From: Desulfococcaceae bacterium HSG9
GTDB lineage: Bacteria > Desulfobacterota > Desulfobacteria > Desulfobacterales > JAUCGF01
Length of the DNA: 50,842 bases
Direction of reading: 5' to 3'
Assembly (NCBI GenBank): GCA_030378005.1
Contig: JAUCGF010000109.1
Span: 1-50,842, forward strand
Made by a program: the position numbers and the translations under genes. Of this stretch, positions 45,877-50,842 are shown piece by piece; the first letter of the stretch is position 1, and the number at the start of each line of letters is the position of its first letter. The notes beneath the pieces were generated by a model. The model ran no database searches. It had not been told where the DNA came from and saw only the letters and a program-made list of their open reading frames with translations.

Positions 45877-47448
45877 TCATTTACCTTTTCCCCCAGGCCC
45901 GCCTCCCCGTCTCCCAGGCCCCGCACCTCGTACAGAAGCCCTTTGGGTTTTAAAGCCGCCCCTTTTTGCAAAATTAGTTTTCATGTAGCGGCTATTAGTG
46001 CGGGTGTCAGTTCCGAAAGTGCCGTAAAGCGGAGTCTTCTTGTCTCCGCCGTAATAGGGCTTGCGATCACGGTATGTTCCCTGCCATCGGTTCCAATCGT
46101 TGCGGTAATAATAGTAACTCGGCCCGCGATTTAAAAACGAATAGACGCCGTAATAATACCAGAATTTTTCACCGCTTTGGCTGTCTGTCCGCCATTTGCC
46201 ATAACGCTTGTCCCCTACAAACGCCATTCCCGGAGGCGCGGCTTCTTTGGCCCGCTCCTTTTCAAAAAAGCCGTAAGGTTTGCTGACAATTTCCATGCCG
46301 AGATAATCGTAAGCATCGTAATAATCTTCCTCATCGACTTCCACCCACGATGTGTTTTTTTGCACACCATTTTGGGTGATTAAATATTTATGATAGGTTT
46401 TAGGAAATATATCTTCAATCCAATACTCCGCATGAGTATCCCCGCTATACCAGTTTTGTCTCGGCTTGATTTTGAGCTTATCCCAGTATTTCTTCGGAAT
46501 ACTCGCAGACGTTACATCTGGTTTTAATTTAGCAAAAAACGCATAAGATTTATCGTCGATTTTACTTGGCGGATAAATATAATTATGCTCCGTTGGGTAA
46601 TCATAACCGTTGTCCCAGGACACTCGCCCTGCCGTTACATAGTAATCCATGCGCATATCCGTTAAAATTTTAGTGTAGCTTTGGAACAATTCGTTAATTT
46701 CAGCCCGATATGCCTTATCTTTTTTGGTTAACCCATCAAGATATTTTTTGATGAACTCTGTTGAAGAAGAAAGTAAAGCATAATCCGCATTCCCCTCGGA
46801 CGTATGGCGTTTAAGTTCTCTCTGCGCACCAACCAGGGCGTTGGCGGAATTTTGTTGCATTTTTTTAAGCGGTATAAATCGCTTGCTGATGTCATCACTG
46901 CGTCTCGGAAACTCTTTTTGAGCCTTGGGGATAAACTCTATTTCCAGTTTGTTAATCAGACTGTCAATTTCACCCAGCTCAATGCTCGCCTTATTGACCA
47001 ATTGAGGGCACTCTTTTTGGACACGTTTCAATTTGGCCATTCTTTGCGTCGGCGCTTTTGAAGCCTGCAACGCTTTGCGAATCGTCCGATCTACTTTTTT
47101 GATTTCAATCCAAAGCGCACCGGCCTTTTCTTTTTTATTTTCTTTTAAAAAGGCTGCCACCTTCCCTTGAGTGACATTCTTTTCAGCTTCATTCAACATC
47201 TTTTCAGCTTTATCAAAGTGCGTGTCCCAACGTTCCCGTTTAGCGTAAACAGCAAAGAAAGCGAATTCATCTGCCGTTTTCAATTTACCGTACTCAGCCT
47301 TCTGTCTATCCACATTGTTACGTGCGGCTGTAATTTGTTCGGTCTTGCGGCCGGCCTCCTTTTTAACGTCATCAGGAAGGCCGCCACTTATCCCAACAAA
47401 TATAAAGAAGCCAATCGCTATGCCACAAAAAATAAAATACTTCATCAT
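45877..47448 (-). CDS. Exported coiled-coil protein with Tyr- and Gly/Arg-rich tail, unknown function
   Basis: 523 residues. A hydrophobic helix at residues 4-22 serves as signal peptide or anchor. Residues 25-270 are charged and helical, with probable coiled coils. Residues 270-440 are rich in aromatic residues (YPTEHNYIYPPSKID, WVEVDEEDYYDAYDYLGM, GMAFVGDKRYGKWR, FWYYYGVYSF). The end has SYYYYRNDWNRWQGTYR, YGTFGTDTRTNSRYMKTNF and a final basic Gly-rich stretch (GRRGGGPGGKGK). I know no named domain for it. Its place directly upstream of the DUF350 gene and the aminopropyltransferase-like gene suggests one envelope system, perhaps with this protein as substrate or scaffold; that is inference. 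An AAGGAGGG site precedes two adjacent ATGs. Confidence 0.85.
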   Translation of the reverse strand: MMKYFIFCGIAIGFFIFVGISGGLPDDVKKEAGRKTEQITAARNNVDRQKAEYGKLKTADEFAFFAVYAKRERWDTHFDKAEKMLNEAEKNVTQGKVAAFLKENKKEKAGALWIEIKKVDRTIRKALQASKAPTQRMAKLKRVQKECPQLVNKASIELGEIDSLINKLEIEFIPKAQKEFPRRSDDISKRFIPLKKMQQNSANALVGAQRELKRHTSEGNADYALLSSSTEFIKKYLDGLTKKDKAYRAEINELFQSYTKILTDMRMDYYVTAGRVSWDNGYDYPTEHNYIYPPSKIDDKSYAFFAKLKPDVTSASIPKKYWDKLKIKPRQNWYSGDTHAEYWIEDIFPKTYHKYLITQNGVQKNTSWVEVDEEDYYDAYDYLGMEIVSKPYGFFEKERAKEAAPPGMAFVGDKRYGKWRTDSQSGEKFWYYYGVYSFLNRGPSYYYYRNDWNRWQGTYRDRKPYYGGDKKTPLYGTFGTDTRTNSRYMKTNFAKRGGFKTQRASVRGAGPGRRGGGPGGKGK

Positions 47449-47570
47449 AAGCCCTCCTTTGTCATTTGTTATTCGGTCTATAATTACAGATGATAATATC
47501 GGTTACCGAATGATAGATCAATAAAAGAATATTAAAAATCCAGATTTTTTGAAGGATTTAATATATCTCC

Positions 47571-47850
47571 AAGCGCTTAGGGATGCGAATTAAATAACTT
47601 ACCCATTTGGGGCATCCTTCATATCCGTCCAAAAGCAGTTTACGCTTTTTCTATTTCGTCCCTACGGGACTTGCCGTAACAGCAGACTTTCTTTCTATAG
47701 ATATTCTGTCCCTAACGGGACAAAGTGTAAACTGACAAATGAAGGATGCCCCATTTGGAGTGCAAACTTCAGTTTGCTTTGCCCGTGACGCAAGCTGAAG
47801 CTTGCACTCCTCTGTGTTAATGTGTGTAAGTTATTTAATTTCAAGCGCTT
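47571..47850. repeat. Doubly nested palindromic element whose outer arm contains the caspase gene stop
   Basis: Outer arms: AAGCGCTT (47571) with AATTAAATAACTTAC (47588-47602) on the left, and GTAAGTTATTTAATT (47826-47840) with AAGCGCTT (47843-47850) on the right; the 15-bp part is a perfect inverted repeat. Inside lie a complete GGCATCC-family element (47611-47750) and, next to it, a GTGCAAACTTCAG/CTGAAGCTTGCAC hairpin (about 47760-47808). The right arm overlaps the caspase gene: its TAA stop (47849-47851, minus strand) begins within AAGCGCTTA. The remaining spacer 47449-47570 shows nothing else. Confidence 0.88.
47611..47750. repeat. GGCATCC-family element inserted in the larger palindrome
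   Basis: The arms GGCATCCTTCAT ... AGTTTACGCTTT and CAAAGTGTAAACTGAC ... GAAGGATGCC enclose TCCCTACGGGA and TGTCCCTAACGGGACA hairpins. It differs from 14809-14948 at only a few positions, which implies recent spread or conversion. Confidence 0.88.
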
Positions 47851-50719
47851 ACCTGACCGCAATCGGATAATCCGGTATGGTTTTCGGTTTTGTCGTAACC
47901 GGCGTCTGGCTGCCGTTTGTCAGTTCCTTGACCCGCTCGGAAAGATACAGGTCAAGCTCGTTTATGGTGATTTTACGGTCTTTGGTGTAATCCGCTTTGC
48001 CGGAAATCCCTTCCACCAACGCTTTTGTGAAAGCGCCGTTTTGCCAGTTATGGCTTTCCACGGAATATTGGCGTCCGGTGGATGATGCAAACACCACCAC
48101 GCCGTTTTCGGCCGCTGCCAGGTCGCTGGCGATCTTGTCGATATCGGCCTGAGCGCCCCGGCGCTTGCTTCCCATGATATTTCCGGAATGGCAGGTGTCC
48201 AAGAAAAACAGGACTTTTCCAGGAAGATTGGATACGATGTCCCGAATCACGGAATATGGCACTCCGGTTCGCCGCAGGCGTTCAGGGTCTGCATTTGCCG
48301 GAAGATAATAATAGTTCCCGTTACGGTCGTTCACGCCGTGGCCGGCCAAAAAGAGCATGGCCACATCCTTGCCAGTGGTTTCGCGCTCGATCCAATCCAG
48401 ACCGTCCATGACGCCGCCTTTGGCAGCGTCAGCGTCAGTGATCACTTTGGCGGATACGTCCCGATAAATGCCCTTGCTCTGCTTTTTCATCACTGCGGCC
48501 ATGTCACGGGCATCTTTGGCCGGATAATCCAGGCGCAGGCCCGGTTTGTCGTATTTTGACACGCCCACAGCGAGAAGGTACAATTTGGGCTTGATCACAA
48601 ACTCCGCAGGCTGTTTGCCGCGCCAGTTCAACCGAATCGAAGCCGGTTCGCTGGCCGCATACCGGTTTTCCGCTATGACCGACACCTCGCAGTCCCGTTC
48701 AGGGATATTCACCCGGATTTCGTTTTTGTTGCGCTTGATACCTCTTTTGGTGACAAGGCGGCCGTCAATCAAAGCATACACTTTGGTCACCTTTTCGCCG
48801 GACGGGCTTCGCACCTTGTATCTCACCCTGATTTCGGATTCTGAAACCGCTGCGTCATCCTCAGGGGAGAGGATAGTTACGACTGGCGGAAGCATCTGCG
48901 TCAGATCGATTTCCTGCTGACGGCGTCCCGCTTCCTCGTCAGCCTGAGCAAGCGCCTCGCCCTCGTCTAAGGTGGCAAGAATTTTTTCCGTAACATCGGG
49001 CCGGTAAAAGGCGGAACGGAATTTGGATGCCGGAAAAAAGTCCGGGGTATTGTCCCTGCCCCGGTTGATGTGCCATCCGATCAGATCGTCCGCGCCTGCG
49101 GACGCCGCATAATAGCCCGAAGGCGTCCATAACACCCAGCGCCGGCCGTCCTTGTGGGGAAACAGGGTCATAAGTTTTTTTCCGTCGCTCATGCGATACC
49201 AGCGGATGGTGCCGTCCCCCAGAGCCGCCACCGCGACCTTGCCGTTCCCGGAAATGTTGACACCCCAGGCTGCTCCTTGAACCGGGACTTCCCATTGCAA
49301 TACACCGGCATGGTTGAACAATCTAATAAACCATTCCGCTCCGAGGAGAAATCGCTTGCGGTTCGGGGCGATGGCAAGGCTGCGGGATCTTTCATATTTC
49401 TCAAGTTTCAGAGCCTTGCCGTTCAGTTTCGGGGTTCGGGTGTCTTTCCAGCCAGTTACGGAAAGGCCGTCGCGCTGGGTGACAGGCGATTTCAGGCTCT
49501 TTTGGTATGCGTCAGACGGGGACGGGGAAAGCGTGCGCGAGGATACGGAAAAAACCGCCGGGCGTTTTCCCCTTACATCAAACCCGAACCGCACCGTTCC
49601 TCCGGATTCGGACACCAAAAAGCCGCCTTTAAAAACCCATCTGTAGTCCGGGACCGAAGCGCCCTTGAAAAACGTTTTATCTCCCTGACGGTTGAATATC
49701 CCCCAAGCCGGTTCAGCGGATCCAAATACAATGTCGCCATTTTCAAGGGGCAGGATGTGTACGATGGTATTAGGTGAAGCGGGGAGATCTGTATATGGGC
49801 CCCGGCCGGCCTTTGACCATCGGCGGATCGACCTCATATTGGGCCCTTTGCTATACCTGCCACCGGCATAGAGTTGGTGTCCGTCAGCGGACCAGGCAAC
49901 ACCGTGGAGATTTCCATTATCTACACCGGAGCTATTCGGGGCAAAGAGAAACGACAGGTCGCTTCCAGACAGCACGTTCACACGGGTAGTATAGTAAAAA
50001 CCCACGGCGATTTTCGATCCGTCCGGGGAGAAGACCGCGCTAAACGGTTTTTTCCCACCCGGAGCCTTTAACTTTGCCACGCGCCGAAAGTTGTTGTCAT
50101 ACAGACGGATATAGCCATCCAAAGATACGGTAACCAGGCGGCCGGACCGGTCGAAATCGGCCCACCAGCTATTATCTCCGTAATTCGAATCCTTCATCAC
50201 AAGCTTCCATTTTCTTGTATCGTAAATCCGGACACCGTTTTTTGCAGCCAGACATACCACCATAAATCGACCGTCTTTTGAAAAGGCAAGATGTAAGATA
50301 GCGCGGGGTAACCCAATGATCCGGTGGCGGATGACCCCGGAGGACAGGTCAAAAATATAGATTGAATGACCTCCTTTTAAAGCATATCCTGTCCACCCCC
50401 CTGCGGCTATAGTCTTTCCGTTCGGTGCAAGGGCCGCAGTGTACAACATGCCATCTTTTCCCGTATCCATGGGAGCCCGGAGAATTTTTTTCAGCCGGCC
50501 CGAAGCCATGTCCCAGACCCGAACGGTCTTGTCTTTGGATGTGGTCATCAGGATACGCTCGGCCGCGTCCATGCCGATTCTATTTATCGCGGCTGTGTGC
50601 ATGCCGGTTTCGATGCGCAGGATGGGTTCTTCAGGCGGGTCCGCGGCGGTTGCGTTGATGGTGCCTATTAACCAAATCAGACATGCCAGGGTTGTGATTA
50701 GAACGGTTGTTTTTTTCAT
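47849..50719 (-). CDS. Exported WD40-repeat caspase-like protease
   Basis: 956 residues, starting at the ATG ending at 50719 behind an AAGGAGAAA site; upstream in-frame codons only read into a REP palindrome. Residues 1-28 are a signal peptide (VLITTLACLIWLIGTINATA, cleavage before ADPPEE). Residues 35-600 contain WD40-type repeats (SKDKTVRVWDMASGR, LAPNGKTIAAGGW, SADGHQLYAGGRY), probably one or two propellers. Residues about 645-740 are an immunoglobulin-like domain (VVTILSPEDDAAVSESEI). Residues 745-956 are a caspase-type peptidase (family C14) with an intact dyad: His794 in LAGHGVND and Cys843 in LDTCHSG. Caspase-WD40 proteins are common in complex and filamentous bacteria; the family usually cleaves after Arg or Lys. 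Export to the periplasm or outside argues against a purely cytoplasmic suicide role. The stop lies in a palindromic repeat. Confidence 0.92.
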   Translation of the reverse strand: MKKTTVLITTLACLIWLIGTINATAADPPEEPILRIETGMHTAAINRIGMDAAERILMTTSKDKTVRVWDMASGRLKKILRAPMDTGKDGMLYTAALAPNGKTIAAGGWTGYALKGGHSIYIFDLSSGVIRHRIIGLPRAILHLAFSKDGRFMVVCLAAKNGVRIYDTRKWKLVMKDSNYGDNSWWADFDRSGRLVTVSLDGYIRLYDNNFRRVAKLKAPGGKKPFSAVFSPDGSKIAVGFYYTTRVNVLSGSDLSFLFAPNSSGVDNGNLHGVAWSADGHQLYAGGRYSKGPNMRSIRRWSKAGRGPYTDLPASPNTIVHILPLENGDIVFGSAEPAWGIFNRQGDKTFFKGASVPDYRWVFKGGFLVSESGGTVRFGFDVRGKRPAVFSVSSRTLSPSPSDAYQKSLKSPVTQRDGLSVTGWKDTRTPKLNGKALKLEKYERSRSLAIAPNRKRFLLGAEWFIRLFNHAGVLQWEVPVQGAAWGVNISGNGKVAVAALGDGTIRWYRMSDGKKLMTLFPHKDGRRWVLWTPSGYYAASAGADDLIGWHINRGRDNTPDFFPASKFRSAFYRPDVTEKILATLDEGEALAQADEEAGRRQQEIDLTQMLPPVVTILSPEDDAAVSESEIRVRYKVRSPSGEKVTKVYALIDGRLVTKRGIKRNKNEIRVNIPERDCEVSVIAENRYAASEPASIRLNWRGKQPAEFVIKPKLYLLAVGVSKYDKPGLRLDYPAKDARDMAAVMKKQSKGIYRDVSAKVITDADAAKGGVMDGLDWIERETTGKDVAMLFLAGHGVNDRNGNYYYLPANADPERLRRTGVPYSVIRDIVSNLPGKVLFFLDTCHSGNIMGSKRRGAQADIDKIASDLAAAENGVVVFASSTGRQYSVESHNWQNGAFTKALVEGISGKADYTKDRKITINELDLYLSERVKELTNGSQTPVTTKPKTIPDYPIAVR

Positions 50720-50745
50720 GAAGGGTTTCTCCTTAATGTAGTAAT

Positions 50746-50821
50746 GTAGGGTGGGTGCAGAGCAACGAAACCCACCATTAATCGGCATTTGGTGGGTTTC
50801 GTTGCTCTGCACCCACCCTAC
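50746..50821. repeat. Back-to-back pair of GTAG-type REP palindromes, family B
   Basis: A forward copy at 50746-50776 and a reverse copy at 50791-50821 carry GTAG + GGTGGGT stems, with the variant loop CAGAGCAACG. Together they form a long imperfect inverted repeat 26 bp upstream of the caspase start codon, so it probably lies in or near its promoter or leader. Confidence 0.88.
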
Positions 50822-50842
50822 AATTCAGGTATATTAATTTTT

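Overview
The window looks like chromosomal DNA from a Desulfobacterota bacterium, most likely a Desulfobacterales relative of Desulfonema or the multicellular magnetotactic 'Candidatus Magnetomorum' type. This rests on gene style and not on a marker gene: very large hybrid sensor kinases in series, FecR/RTX and FG-GAP surface proteins, a WD40-caspase, orphan periplasmic binding proteins and spacers full of short palindromes. No rRNA, tRNA, CRISPR array, integrase or transposase was seen.

Layout. (1) 1-6263, + strand: a FecR/RTX secreted protein broken by a 5-bp duplication, then a large signal-peptide protein with seven FG-GAP repeats, two choice-of-anchor-type repeats and a GEVED domain. (2) 6264-7587: a 1.3-kb spacer with an array of GTAG-type repetitive extragenic palindromes (REPs). 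(3) 7588-29386, - strand: a signalling island of nine genes, comprising six histidine kinases or hybrid kinases (508 to 1520 aa), a Cys-rich-tailed response regulator, a receiver-DUF4388 protein and a kinase remnant. Nearly every spacer holds a different palindromic element. (4) 29493-32386, - strand: a two-helix membrane protein and a membrane-anchored fusion of a solute-binding domain to a von Willebrand A domain. (5) 32751-36814, + strand: a sigma-54-type promoter followed by a tandem array of PotD-like binding proteins (one 3' remnant, one intact, one with a nonsense codon, one intact) with no transporter genes, then a chemoreceptor with a HAMP-like tandem array (36989-40426). (6) 40743-42554, + strand: a DUF47/PhoU-like protein and a Pit phosphate transporter. 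(7) 42880-47448, - strand: a membrane-fused spermidine-synthase-like enzyme, a DUF350 membrane protein and a secreted Tyr/Gly-rich protein. (8) 47849-50719, - strand: an exported WD40-caspase.

How it fits together. The kinase island is paralogous. Five kinases share a C-terminal helical domain that sits where an Hpt domain would be but has no Hpt histidine; only the 915-aa kinase has a real Hpt domain, so it or a protein encoded elsewhere may serve as phosphorelay hub. The PotD-like array beside a chemoreceptor suggests that binding proteins present ligands to sensors and do not feed transporters, as NspS does for MbaA in Vibrio. The aminopropyltransferase-like gene further along adds a possible polyamine link.

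The most unusual feature is the spacer DNA. At least six palindrome families occur. Several are nested, with conserved outer arms enclosing different inner hairpins. In two cases the outer arm supplies the stop codon of the adjacent gene, and in a third a 42-bp tandem array begins at the stop codon.
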